Origin: Mesostigma viride
Lineage: Eukaryota; Streptophyta; Mesostigmatophyceae; Mesostigmatales; Mesostigmataceae
Length of the DNA stretch: 64,000 bases
Direction of reading: 5' to 3'
Assembly: GCA_009746045.1 (NCBI GenBank)
Contig: RPFO01000080.1
Location: 3,887,900 to 3,951,899 of the forward strand
Made by a program: the position numbers and the translations under genes. The notes beneath the pieces are model-generated. The model saw nothing but the letters and a program-made list of their open reading frames with translations, was not told where the DNA came from and did no database searches. The number at the start of each line of letters is the position of its first letter. The first letter of the stretch is position 1. Positions 9,401-23,000 of the stretch are shown one piece after another.

Positions 9401-12400
9401 GGGACGGGACGGGGACGGGGGCGGGGACGGGGACGGGGACGGGGACGGGGACGGGGGACGGGGGACGGGGGGGCGGGGGACGGGGGACGGGGCACTGGCC
9501 ACTGGGCTCTGGGCGCTGGGGGCTGAGCGTTGGGCGCTGGGATCTGGGATCTGGGATGATGCCTTGCATCAAGGTGACGTTTCTCTCGCATCTGTCGCAT
9601 TGACTTGCGCGCCGTGCACATGGACTTGTGTCCCAGCATTGGTTGCTGACATCCATGCTATTCATGGCATGCGTGTTTTCAACGACACCTGCCCTGTGCC
9701 TGGGTGCTTGCGGGCTTGATGCACACTTAATGACAGGAGACACAATGCTCGACCTCTGCACCGACAAGTGCGCCGCCAACGGAAGGCTCTCGCGCCTCAA
9801 CGTGCGTGCTGCCTAGTCTAGTTTCATTGCTACGCGTGGCGTTTGTCTGCTATTATTTGAAATAGGCTCGTAATGGGAGGCTCTCACGCCTCACCGTGTG
9901 TGAGCCCCTCTTTCTCTTTTAAAATATAATTACGCATGGCATGTGTGCCGTTTATGTACTAGTATACGAATAGGCTCTTTTGTGTGAGACTCTTGTGCTT
10001 AAACCCTTTCACATAGATGATGTCTCCACCCACCCACCCGCCCACCCACCCACCCACCCACCCACCCACCCACCCACCCACCCACCCACCCACCACCCAC
10101 CCACCCACCCACCCACCCACCCACCCACCCACCCACCACCCACCCACCCACCCACCCACCCACCCACCCACCCACCCACCCACCCACCCACCCAGCCCTC
10201 CCTCCCTCGACCCCTCCCTCCCTCCCTCCCTCGACCCCTCCCTCCCTCCCTCCCTCCCTCCCTCCCTCCCTCCCTCCCTCCCTCCCTCCCTCCCTCCCTC
10301 CCTCCCTCCCTCCCTCCCTCCCTCCCTCCCTCCCTCCCTCCCTCCCTCCCTCCCTCCCTCCCTCCCTCCCTCCCTCCCTCCCTCCCTCCCTCCCTCCCTC
10401 CCTCCCTCCCTCCCTCCCTCCCTCCCTCCCCCTCCCTCCCTCCCTCCCTCCCTCCCTCCCTCCCTCCCTCCCTCCCTCCCTCCCTCCCTCCGCCCGCCCA
10501 CCCGCCCGCCCGCCTGTCCATCTACTATCCTTCCACTCCCCTGGCTTGACGAACCTACCAGTGCATGTGCCATGTCACGTCGCTTTCCACGTGCCATGTC
10601 ACTCGCCATTTCACGTGCCATTTCACCTGTCATTTGACAGCATGTTCACACCGACCGAAAGTTCCGCTGAACTGTTTGTGGGAGTTCGGGCTAAAAGCCC
10701 GGATACTTAGAGAATGTCTTTTGGGAGTGACGCGGGAGTGATCTGCGTCGGCCCTTGTAGGGTGGCCAAATTTCCCTGATAAGGATTGGCGCGGCGTTGC
10801 AACAGCAGTCCGTACCACATCGCTGGTATTCTACAAATTTAATGTTCAGGCCATACTAATGCTCAGGAATCGAGAAGGATATGTACGGTGCGAAATAGTT
10901 TTCAGGGCACAAATCGGGGCTTTTGGAGTGGGAGTGGACGAGACTGCTCCGGTCCGGCTCATGGTCTGTTCCAGCCACTCCCACCGTGATTCAGTGGAAT
11001 TCGCGAAACCGCCACAATTGGGCACAATTCGGCCGGGAGTGAGGTCACAGGGGGTCACTAAACAAAATTGGCCGGATTTGCTGTTCAGCTGGGAGTACTC
11101 CTGATGTGAATGTGATTCGGGGTTTTAGAAACCGTTCCGGATCCTAATGCAGCAAAATTAGTGGGGTGTGTGAACATGCTGTGACTTCCCATCTGACTTC
11201 CCATGGGACCTCCCCATTTGACCTTCCACTTCACCTCCCATTCCACTCGCCGCTCCACTCGCCCCATCCCCCCATCAGATCACCTCCACCAACACGGTGA
11301 CGGGTGGAGAACAAATTCTGCTCGAGGGCTTCTGGTGCTCTGAGTATGGCTCCCACACCGCGGGGGACCTGGTCTTTGGAGCGGACGGCTACCTGTACAT
11401 CACGTACGGGGAAGGCGCAAATTTCAATGGGGTCGACGTTGGCCAGCTGACCAACGCGTGCGGTGACCCAACCAACGAGGGGGGCGCGCTTCGCTCCCAA
11501 GACATCCGCACGTCCGGTGAGCGCGCATGCGAGTGGGTGAGGGAATGGATGGATGACGCAGGGAGCGTGGGTTGTCATTGATTAGGGAGCATGGGTTGTC
11601 GTTAATTAGGGAGCATGTGTTGTCATTAATTAGGGAGCATGGCTTGTCATTAGTTAGGGAGCATGGCTTGTCGTTCGTTAGGAAGTATGGGTTGTTGTTT
11701 GGGAGCATTGGTGGTTTAGGAGGATAGGGTACGCTGTGCTTTGGAGATATGCCTCGAAAGCCTCGCACTGTCTCGGCGGGGACTTAATGTTTGAGTTAAG
11801 TTACTACTTTTAATACTATATGTTGAAGGCATCTTTTTCGGCCGGCGCCATTTAACATGACATGGCCAAGTGCCCATGCTATCGGCAGCCTCGCCGGTGC
11901 GCATGTTCTCACATGCCCCTGAACATATGGCCAGGTGTGTGTGCCCAGATGGGGTTGCTTCCCTGCTAAAGGTTTCGCGGCGGCGGCTCTTTAAGCAAGT
12001 GTGGACTTCTGTATGTCTTGGGCAACTTTTTGAATCACACAGTATGCCACCTGCACATGGCGTAGGGACCCCATCAGCTAACTGCCCTTTGGGGGACTGA
12101 ACAAGTCGGTTCTTTCTTCTGAGGTCAACTATCCGTGGCTCTTCTTCGTGCGTGCTTTTCGAGCGATCCATGCGAACGCGGCGGTTGTGGAACATAGATG
12201 GCTGCGCATGGCTGGTTGCGTTTTCTGCGCGTGGAGTGTGGGCCTTGTGACGATTGCAACGTTGCCTGTGTCCATGCCGCGTGCATGTGTCGCAGGATGC
12301 ATGCTCAGTGCTCACGTGACGCAGTCTCCGTGCTTGATGTTAATCAATCATCGATCTTAATTAATCATAACATTATTAATCGTTAATCTTAACTAATGTC

Positions 12401-13969
12401 TCGCAGGTGACCCCATCACCTACGACGGCGCCTTACTGCGGGTGGACCCGGTGACGGGGGCGGCCGCGCCCACCAACGTGCTGGAGACCGCCACGCGCAC
12501 GCCCCCCTTCACCGCCGATGAGAAAAGGATCGTCGCGCACGGTGTGTGCGTGTGTGTGCGTGGTCACTGTAGTACAGTATCGTGGGTGGGTGGGTGGGTG
12601 GGTGGGTGGGTGGGTGGGTGGGTGGGTGGGTGGGTGGGTGGGTGGGTGGGTGGGTGGGTGGGTGGGTGGGTGGGTGGGTGGGTGGGTGGGTGGGTGGGTG
12701 GGTGGGTGGGTGGGTGGGTGGGTGGGTGGGTGGGTGGGTGGGTGGGTGGGTGGGTGGGTGGGTGGTGGTGGGTGGCTGGGTGGCTGGGTGGCTGGGTGGC
12801 TGGGTGGCTGGGTGGCTGGGTGGCTGGGTGGCTGGGTGGCTGGGTGGCTGGGTGGCTGGGTGGCTGGGTGGGTGGGTGGGTGGGTGGGTGGGTGGGTGGG
12901 TGGGTGGGTGGGTGGGTGGGTGGGTGGGTGGGTGGGTGGGTGGGTGGGTGGGTGGGTGGGTGGGTGGGTGGGTGGGTGGGTGGGTGGGTGGGTGGGTGGG
13001 TGGGTGGCTGGGTGGCTGGGTGGCTGGGTGGCTGGGTGGCTGGGTGGCTGGGTGGCTGGGTGGCTGGGTGGCTGGGTGGCTGGGTGGCTGGGTGGCTGGG
13101 TGGGTGGGTGGGTGGGTGGGTGGGTGGGTGGTGGGTGGGTGGGTGGGTGGGTGGGTGGGTGGGTGGGTGGGTGGGTGGGTGGGTGGGTGGGTGGGTGGGT
13201 GGGTGGGTGGGTGGGTGGGTGGGTGGGTGGGTGGGTGGGTGGGTGGGTGGGTGGGTGGGTTGGTTTGTGGTGGGTTGGTTTGTGGGTGGCTGGGTGGCTG
13301 GGTGGCTGGGTGGCTGGGTGGCTGGGTGGCTGGGTGGCTGGGTGGCTGGGTGGCTGGGTGGCTGGGTGGCTGGGTGGCTGGGTGGCTGGGTGGCTGGGTG
13401 GCTGGGTGGCTGGGTGGGTGGGTGGGTGGGTGGGTGGGTGGGTGGGTGGGTGGGTGGGTGGTGGGTGGGTGGGTGGGTGGGTGGGTGGGTGGGTGGGTGG
13501 GTGGGTGGGTGGGTGGGTGGGTGGGTGGGTGGGTGGGTGGGTGGGTGGGTGGGTGGGTGGGTGGGTGGGTGGGTGGGTGGGTGGGTGGGTGGGTTGGTGG
13601 TGGGTGGGTGGGTGGGTGGGTGGGTGGGTGGGTGGGTGGGTGGGTGGGTGGGTGGGTGGGTGGGTGGGTGGGTGGGTGGGTGGGTGGGTTGGTTTGTGGG
13701 TGGGTGGGTGGGTGGGTGTGAACGTGGCATCTGCCCAGCTGCTCTCTCTATCTGCTCGACATAATCTCTCTCGACTACTACTATCGATCTGTGTGATATA
13801 GGTAGCATCTGCCCAACTGCTCTCTCTGCCTGCGTGATGTAGTCGTTCAGGAGGTCCCTCTGTCTCTTATTTCACAGACCAGAAGAGAAGTGGGTCTGTA
13901 TCTGCTCGATGTAGTTGGTCGCTTATCTCTTCACAGACCGGAAGACAATGGGATGGCTGCGCTGTGAAT

Positions 13970-14064
<95 letters not shown>

Positions 14065-17000
14065 CAGACAGACAGAGAGACAGAGAGAGAGAGAGAATGG
14101 GTGCGCAGACTTCAGACTGGCATTCTCATATTGTCGGTCGGATGCTGCTGTTCATCCTGTCTGGCGTGCTTTACACCACTAGAGAAACCACCTCCGAGCA
14201 AGCTGACCCCATAGGAGTTGGACCACCCGCGTGAGACGTAGTTTCTTGTGTTCATATTCACAAGCTGTTGCGTGGTTGGACGTGCTATCTACGGTAGTTG
14301 GACCAACCGCCTAAAATGCACGGGCATGTTTAAGATTCATGATTCCTACCAGATTCATGGGCACACATGGGGCAATGTACATGGTACCGCGCATGGGGGT
14401 GGGATCATCTTCATGAAAACGTAGAAAGGGTCGTCGCCCACGCCCACGCCCACGCTCACGTCCACGCCCGCACCCATGCCCACGCCGTCGCCGCCACCAT
14501 CGCCCCTGCCTTTGCCCCGGTTGCATGTAGGCCTGCGCAGTTGCGCGCCTCCCTCATCCATTCCTCGATGCCACTCCCCCGCGCCTCTTCTTCCTACTCT
14601 CGCCCTCGCCTTTACCCATGCCCCTGGCTCCTACTCGCCTAGGGTGAATGCTATGCTCCGCAGCTCCCCAAGAGGACTTTGTAACTGATGAATCAATTAA
14701 TGCCCTCGCCCTCGCCTTTACCCATGCCCTGGGTACCCCTTGCAGGCATGCGCAACCCATTTCGGATGACGGCTCGGCCGGGAACCAACCCAGGTACGAA
14801 CCAGCGTCTTCCCACGACCCTACCTAATTAGTTATGCTCATTATTAACATGCTTATTGTGGCTCTTGCCTTCAGGTACAAACCAGCGTCTTCCCACGACT
14901 CTACCACACTAACCTGCTTGTGGCACTTACCTTCACAGCATAAGTGTTTTGCGTCACAGAAAATTGGTATTTTCCTTCACGGTATAGGTAGTACTGAGGA
15001 CCACCTAGTAAAGTATAATTAGGACCACTGCACCCATAGCACGGTACCTGTCCATAGGGATGAAAACTGGAAAGTGCTTTGCTGCAGAAGTTCAGAGACC
15101 GTTTTTTTTTCATTAGAAGAGAAGTAGGTGAGTGTATGAGAATCGGTTTTCTCTGAATGAGTTTAGTTTACACCCGCGGGAAAGATAGGGCAGCTATGCC
15201 TTGGCCTGCGATTTGGAAGGCTGTCTGCGACATGGGTTGACTAATCCCATCTTCTCTCAGGGTTTCAAGCTGGCCTTATTCCCCTTGAAGGACCCGGTTG
15301 CTTATGACGGTTCGCGACTATTGTTGAGTTGTCGGAAAAATGTATACAAGGCTTTATTTGACTTGCTTGCAAAGATTCACTAGTTTCTTGTTAGCTGTGC
15401 TCCAGCTGTGATGCTAGAGACCTGTAGGGTCGGCTCGTTGCCTAACGTACCTTTGGCTGAATGTTTTTAGTAAGTCGTGATTAATTATTGTGTAGTGACT
15501 CAGACCGACCCGAGCGGTCGATGGGCGTGATTTGTGCTTGTTAGTTTTCAATTAAGAACCTTGTTTGGCTACATGTACAGTTAATGTACTGTCCTCGGGG
15601 TGCGTGTACACGCTAGTTTTTTCGGCGTTTTCAGCACCGTTCAGGCCGGTGTGTGACGCATGCCAGTGTTAATTAATTTAGGATTTAGCTGTTTTGCTTT
15701 AGGACAGTCACAGTTACTGCATGTGTCGGCATAGCATGCCTTGAGTAAGCTAGGCAGGCAATGATCCACAATTGTTTCTTTCCGTCCCTCCCACCCTGGA
15801 GGGGTCTTGCTTGCGCATGCGGACCAAGGAACCTGAAGGCCACTCTAACTGCTGCATTTGTGGCAGGGCTCCACTAATTGTTTCAATCAAAGGCTGTTTT
15901 TGTTTTGAGCCAAGTGATCTTACTATAGCAAAACCCGCCTCGTAGTCAGGAGCAACCCTGCCAAAAGGGGCTTCATCATCGAGGGGAATCATCATCAAGG
16001 GTTGATAGCTCGGCCTGTACATAGTACAGGCGAGATGATGCGTTCCATTGCGGCTTTCTCCCAATGGGTGATAGCTTAGCCCTGTACTGTCTGGAGGATC
16101 CACTGAGGGTGCTTACTAATAAGGAAGCAAAGACATGGAGCTGGATTTTTCCAGCCATTTATTGGGTACTATTACGATTAATTTGGGCGGGGACTTGGGC
16201 TTGTTAGCTATGTAAACTGAATAAACTAAATATGCCTACTCCATTGTTTCTGTTTGCCACGTCATGCCCCCATGTTGAAACACATTGATGTTGTGGCCCG
16301 GCACCATCTGGCGTGGCCGTTAACAATGATCGCTTTTTCTAGGTCCACCTGGCACGTTTTCCTGCGGCAACAGGATGAAGTATATTGAATATATTATATT
16401 GAATATACGTTTTGTTGCCTCTACCCTTGACAGTGCAAGTCAAGCTGCTTCAGCGTCCCTCCTTCCTTCATCAGTAGTTTTCCTTTATATGAGTTTTCCG
16501 TGCTTGTTCCTGCATTAGCCTCCCTTTAACTCTATCACCAGGACAGTCGCGGAGTTCTGCCTTCTTTGCCAGTTCTCCCGGTCATCATCCTTTTATTTGG
16601 TTGCGTGGCTGATAAACGATCGCCTGTCCAAGACTGCCTCTCTCGCTGCCACCTGCCCAAACTGCCTGCCTCACCGCCACCTGTCGCCACCTGTTCAGCC
16701 GAGATCTGGATCGCTGACGTCGGCTGGAATGCGTGGGAGGAGATTAATGTGGTGAAGAACCCGACCACCGAGCTCCCAAACTTTGTGAGTGTCCACGCTC
16801 ACACGACGCATCGGTGGCCCCCCGGGTCCTCCTGCCCTGCTTTACAGTACTATAGACTGCGGATGTGGAGGGTGGCACACGGGAGAGGAGATTGGCTCGG
16901 TGAAGGATGTGACCGCCCCGCTCCCAAACTTTGTGATGATTGTGGTATGTTTACGCTGAATAGACTTTCAGCAGCTTCACTAGCTCCAAATCATGCTGAA

Positions 17001-20000
17001 TGCCTTGCGCATCCTTGCACATCCTCGCACATTCCCGACTGCCTTGCTGCCAAAATCGTGTGAACTTGTAGTCACTTTGCATGCCGAACGCCATGCTGGT
17101 AGCCCGCTCTAGACCAGCTTCTGTTTGTAATGGCACGGTGCACATTTGTGACGACACGGTCCATCCCCTAGTGCAGCCAGTTGCGGCCATCCATTGGTTT
17201 GGAGCAGGAATTGCTTTCATGACAACAATGTCCATCCCCTGGTTCAGCAAGTTGTAGCCATCTGTAAGCTCTGTACAAAAAGATTATGGGGTTTGTGAGC
17301 TGGGGACTGTTTAGCCCTTAATGCATGTGATGCTCACAGAGGGATTTCATGTAACTCTTGAAATCCTACCTCAAACTCTTTTGAAAGGTTCCTTGGTAGC
17401 CACGTGTAACTGGGTGGGCTTCCCCGGTTGGCCCTGCCACGATTCTTACTACAACTGTTACTGTTTAATAATTAGTAGTAGTTGCACTACTTAGTAATAC
17501 TTATTACCACCACTACTTAGTAATACTTCTTACTACAACTGTTACTGTTTAATAGTTAGTAGTAGCTGCACTACTTAGTAATACTTATTACGAGCCCCGC
17601 TACAATTTCTACAAGTAGAGAATGATTAAGTTGCGCCAAGTGCAAGTTTTACCACAAGTTCACTACAGACCTTAGTTACGGCAAGCGTTGCAGATCCCTG
17701 CAGCACCGTCCCCGCGCTAAGATCTCGCCTAGCTGTATCTGCCCAATCGGTCCTATTCTTATGCCATAAACCCTGCATAAGTGCCTAGTCACAGGTGCCT
17801 ATACTCTGCCGTCGTAGCCCATGTGGCCCGCCCTAGTCACCCTTCACCACCCAGCCTGGTCCCAGTGTACCTGGTCCTCTATTGCAAACGTGACCACCCA
17901 GCCTGGTCCCAGTGTACTTGGTCCTCTCTATTGCAAACGTGACCACCCAGCCTGGTCCCAGTGTACCTGGTCCTCTCTATTGCAAACGTGACCACCCAGC
18001 CTGGTCCCAGTGTACCTGGTCCTCTCTATTGCGAACGCGACCACCCAGCCTGGTCCGAGTGTACCTGGTCCTCGCTATTGTAAACGTGGCCACTCAGCCT
18101 GGTCCCAGTATGTGCATGGCTTTGCAAGGTGATCACTAGCACCCGCTGTGCTGCCGCCTGCGTTGCTTTTGCCCCTGCCCTGCCCTGTAAGGGGAGTGTG
18201 CCCGACCTGCCCTGTCAAGGGAGTGGCTGTTGTTTGTGCCTGACCTGCCTTGTAGAGTGGGTGGCGGTTGTTTGTGCCTGCCCTGCCCTGTAGAGTGGGT
18301 GGCGGTTGTTTGTGCCTGCCCTGCCCTGTAGAGTGGGTGGCTGTTGTTTGTGCCCAACCTGCCCTGTAAAGGGGGTGGCTGTTGTTTGTGCCTGACCTGC
18401 CTTGTAGAGTGGGTGGCGGTTGTTTGTGCCTGACCTGCCTTGTAGAGTGGGTGGCGGTTGTTTGTGCCTGCCCTGCCCTGTAAAGTGGGTGGCGGTTGTT
18501 TGTGCCTGCCCTGTCCTGTACAGTGGATGGCTGTTGTTGGTGCCTGATCTGCTTTGTTGTCACCTGTGCCCAACCTGCCCTGTAAAGGGGATGGCCTTCC
18601 TGCTAGGGGACTGGCGCCAGTCACCCTATGTGGTCACCCACATTGACAGTATTATATCACTTTATGTGTGCCTTATTTGTACAAGATGTGGCCGTGCTGC
18701 GAGGGAAGAAACGTCCCCTCGTCCTATGTGGCCACCCACAGTGACACCAAACCTCATCACTTGTGTCCTGTGTGTTCTAACCAGGGGTGGCCGTGCTACG
18801 AGGGGAACAATTCCCACAGCGGGTACAGCGCCCAGAACAAGCCGCTGTGTCAGCAGCTCTACCTCAACAACTCGGCTCCGTCCACGTACACCCCGCCGTT
18901 CTTCACATACGCGCACGGGAGATATGGTGAGCTGAGGGCACTCGTCGTCGGGAAACAATGAGCGCTCTTATCGCCGGGGAATCGTGTGTGCGGGGGTGGT
19001 CAGGAAACAATGAACGCACTTGTTGGGGATTAGTGGGCGCACTTGTCGTCAGGAAACAATGAGCCCATTGGTGGTCAGGGAATAGTGCGCGCGCGGGTGG
19101 TCGGGAAACAATGAACGCAGTTGTTGGGAATAGTGGGCGCATGTTGTGTCGGGAAACAGTGCGCGCGCGGGTGGTCGGGAAACAATGAACGCAGTTGTTG
19201 GGAATAGTGGGCGCATGTTGTGTCGGGAAACAGTGGGCGCGCGGGTGGTCGGGGAATATTCAGCACAGGCACACGCATGGTTTTGCATGCCGGCCCTTCG
19301 TGCCATGGTAACAGCGAGGAGGAGTGTTCCTTTAGTGAGTGAGCAGAGTGAGTGAGCCAAGAAGCGAGGACTCATTCCCCTTTATGTGAGCGGCAGCGAG
19401 GAGTCGTGCTCTTTGATGTGAGCGGGGGAGCGAGGAGTCGTGCTCTTTGATGTGAGCGGGGGAGCGAGGAGTCGTGCTCTTTGATGTGAGCGGGGGAGCG
19501 AGGAGTCGTGCTCTTTGATGTGAGCGGGGGAGCGAGGAGTCGTGCTCGTTGATGTGAGCGGGGGAGCGGGGAGTCGTGCTCTTTGATGTGAGCGGGGGAG
19601 CGAGGAGTCGTGCTCTTTGATGTGAGCGGGGGAGCGAGGAGTCGTGCTCTTTGATGTGAGCGGGGGAGCGAGGAGTCGTGCTCGTTGATGTGAGCGGGGG
19701 AGCGAGGAGTCGTGCTCGTTGATGTGAGCGGGGGAGCGAGGAGTCGTGCTCTTTGATGTGAGCGGGGGAGCGGGGAGTCGTGCTCTTTGATGTGAGAGGG
19801 GGAGCGAGGAGTCGTGCTCTTTGATGTGAGCGGGGGAGCGAGGAGTCGTGCTCTTTGATGTGAGCGCGGGAGCGAGGAGTCGTGCTCTTTGATGTGAGCG
19901 CGGGAGCCAGGAAACCAGTTCTCCTTTTCCTGTTTGTGGGATTGGCTGTCCTCTTGGGAGGGGTTTTTGTTTCCGCGAGGAGCAGTTTGCTCCAGAAATG

Positions 20001-23000
20001 TGTGGGGTAAAATTCTTTCGTCCGGCCTACTTGTCTGTACTGGGACCTCACTCCGGTAAGGGGCCGCGTGCACGCATGCGGCAGCGTGCCTGTTGGCGGG
20101 CAAAGTGTGCATGTAGGGGCCAGCATGCTTGCAGTAGGGGCCTCGGCATGCCTGTTGGCGGGGCAGCATGCTTGAACAGGACAGGACCCTGTAGAAGGCA
20201 GTGGGTATGTAGGGGATGTCGACTTGTTGGCTTCCCCAAGGAGCTAAAGCCACCATATTGATTGCTGTCGCCATTCGGGATCCGTAGGGATTATTCATTT
20301 TCGCTCCCTCTGTGCCTGAGTGCGTTTGATTCCGACCGCCATTTGCCCCCCTGCTGTGCGGCACATTTCCAGAAATAGCAGTTTGCACGTACAATCGGAC
20401 AGGCATGCAGTCATCATATGGTTGTTGCCATCCTTATGATCCTCCTCGTGGTTACCCTTTTATGCTTACTGGGGTCCTATCTATTTGTTGTCCTTATGGT
20501 CGCTCCCTGTAATGATCCTCCTCGTGGTTACCCTTTTATGCTTACCGGGGTCCTATCTATTTGTTGTCCTTATGGTCGCTCCCTGTAATGATCCTCCTCG
20601 TGGTTACCCTTTTATGCTTACTAGGGTCCTATCTATTTGTTGTCCTTATGGTCGCTCCCAGGCTGTCATGATCCTTCTCATGGTTATCCTTGTATTCTTA
20701 CTGGGGTCCTATCTATTTGTTGGCCTTATGGTCGCTCCCTGTAATGATCCTCCTCGTGGTTACCCTTTTATGCTTACTGGGGTCCTATCTATTTGTTAAC
20801 CTTATGGTCGCTCCCTGTAATGATCCTCATCGTGGGGTCCTATCTATTTGTTGTCCTGATGGTTGCTCCCTGTAATGATCCTCATCGTGGGGTCCTATCT
20901 ATTTGTTGTCCTGATGGTTGCTCCCTGTAATGATCCTCATCGTGGGGTCCTATCTATTTGTTGTCCTGATGGTTGCTCCCTGTAATGATCCTCATCGTGG
21001 GGTCCTGACTATTTGTTGTCCTTATGGTCTCTCCCTGTAATGATCATCCTCATCGTGGCCATTATGTGCCTCACCTTTCTCTTTTCCTCAGCAGTGGATA
21101 CCTGGAAGGTCCCATGCAGGCAACCGCCTTTCCTAGCTGCCCTGATTTCTTTGCCCCCCTTTCCTAGCTGCCACTTCTTCTATGCCCCTTCGCTTATGCC
21201 CCCTCTCTTGTGCCCCTTGTCTTATGCCCCCTCTCTTATGCCCCTTCTCTTATGCCCCTTCTTGTCGAATGCGCCTTCTCTTACGCCCCCTCTCTTATGC
21301 CCCCTCTCTTATGTCAATTCTCTTATGCTTCCAAATTATGCCCCTTCTCTTATGCCCCTTCTTGTCGAATGGCCCCACTTCCCCTCGCAGGCAACTGCTC
21401 AACGGTGAAGGGAAATGCGATCACCAGCATCGCCGTCTACAACGGCACTCTCTTCCCCCCCAAGTACAAAGGCGCCCTCATCTTTGGTGACTACACCGTG
21501 GGGTACGTAGTCCTTCTTGACCCTCACAAGGGCACCTCTGGCCCCTGATCACATGCCCCTCCAGGGCTAGGACAGTCGGCCTAGAGTTGGGACGTTCCTT
21601 TGTATTCGAGGTGGCTGCCCCCTTTGTGTTCGAGGTGGCTGCCTTCCCCCCAGTGGCATCCGGTGACCCTCCTCCTGGTGGGGCATGCATGCACGACCGT
21701 AAGGACTGTAGTGTGGGGCATGCATGCACGACTGTAAGGACTGTAGTGTGGGGCATGCATGCACGACTGTGAGGACTGTAGTGTGGGGCATGCATGCACG
21801 ACTGTAAGGACTGTAGTGTGGGGCATGCATGCACGTCCATAAGGACTGGCATCCAAGCATCGCTCGCCAGATTGCCGATTACCCTGTGGGTTATGCATTA
21901 CAGCGCACCGTGAGGGTACACAGGCAAGGATTAGCGTGGGGTACAGAGGCAAGGAGTTTGGTCGGCTTTCGGCTTCCAAGGATGGGTTGCCTTGCATCCG
22001 ATGGGCACTGTAACGTGTGTTGTGTGTGGTATGCATTATTGTGCACCGTGGGGGTATGCATTGTAGGGCACCATGGGGGGGTATTCATTGTAGTGCACTG
22101 TGGGGGGAAATTCCTTAACTGCATGCAGAGTGGGGTATTTGTTGGTTATTCGCGAATCGAGAACAGAGTGTGGGGGGGGTGCTGTAGAATGCTCGGTGTG
22201 CAGCACGCGTCATCCGAATGCACGTGGGGCAGATGGCATGGATTAGGCATGCTCGTCGCTGCATTGTCATACAGCTGCTGCAGGGTCCACAAGTACAGCC
22301 TGGCCAGCATGGGCCTATAATTGGCATGGCTACGGAGGCACAGGTGTTGGAACAGAGCTGCGGTCGTAAGGATGCAGGCCTGCGAGGGTCAGTCCTGTTT
22401 GCCAGCAGGCCGGTGGGGTGGTTGCTGCAAGAAGTGACAAGGGGCGGGGAGGGTTCAGCTCGAGGGCTGCGCTTTGCAGCAAATGTTTTCCGTTGACCTT
22501 TGTGTTGTGAGTGCCGCAAGAGGGATGTGCCCCTGTCTCTCTGCTCCTTGGTCACCACCTTCTTGATTAATTAAGTAATTAATTCATGTACATGTAACTG
22601 CATCACGTGATGTTCATTGATATTGTGGCCTTATTCCACAATCTAGCTTCATTCCTTAGCGTGCGCATCTGCATTCCATTCTATTTCTGGAGTCCATTCT
22701 CGTAAGCTCCTGCTTTATAGTCATATCGTGGTATTCTTTCCTACCATGATAGTTCATTTGTAGAGCGTCCTTTGGCCCGTTCGACATGTGTATACACGAC
22801 CACCTTGCCAATAGTGTAATAGCATTATACACTATGTATTATAGACTACCAGTCATATAGTTTCTGTATTCAGCGGCCACAAGCCTACCCCAGTACCCCT
22901 TCTGACCCCCCACGCACACAGCCACACGGGCACACCACCCCAGCCTTAGCCCAGCCCCAACTCAGCCCAACTCAGCCCCAACCCCAAGTGGTGCTTATTT

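Noticed and set aside
8854-9800. Gly/Arg/Asp- and Pro/Arg-rich open frames
   Set aside because: Product of the G-rich GGGGAC array in intron 3.
9959-10637. Pro/His/Thr/Ser and Gly/Trp/Val open frames
   Set aside because: Product of the CCCA and CCCT arrays in intron 4.
12442-13808. 440-codon Gly-Trp-Val frame joined to exon 6
   Set aside because: The exon ends at a good donor (12541); the rest is the GGGT array read in frame.
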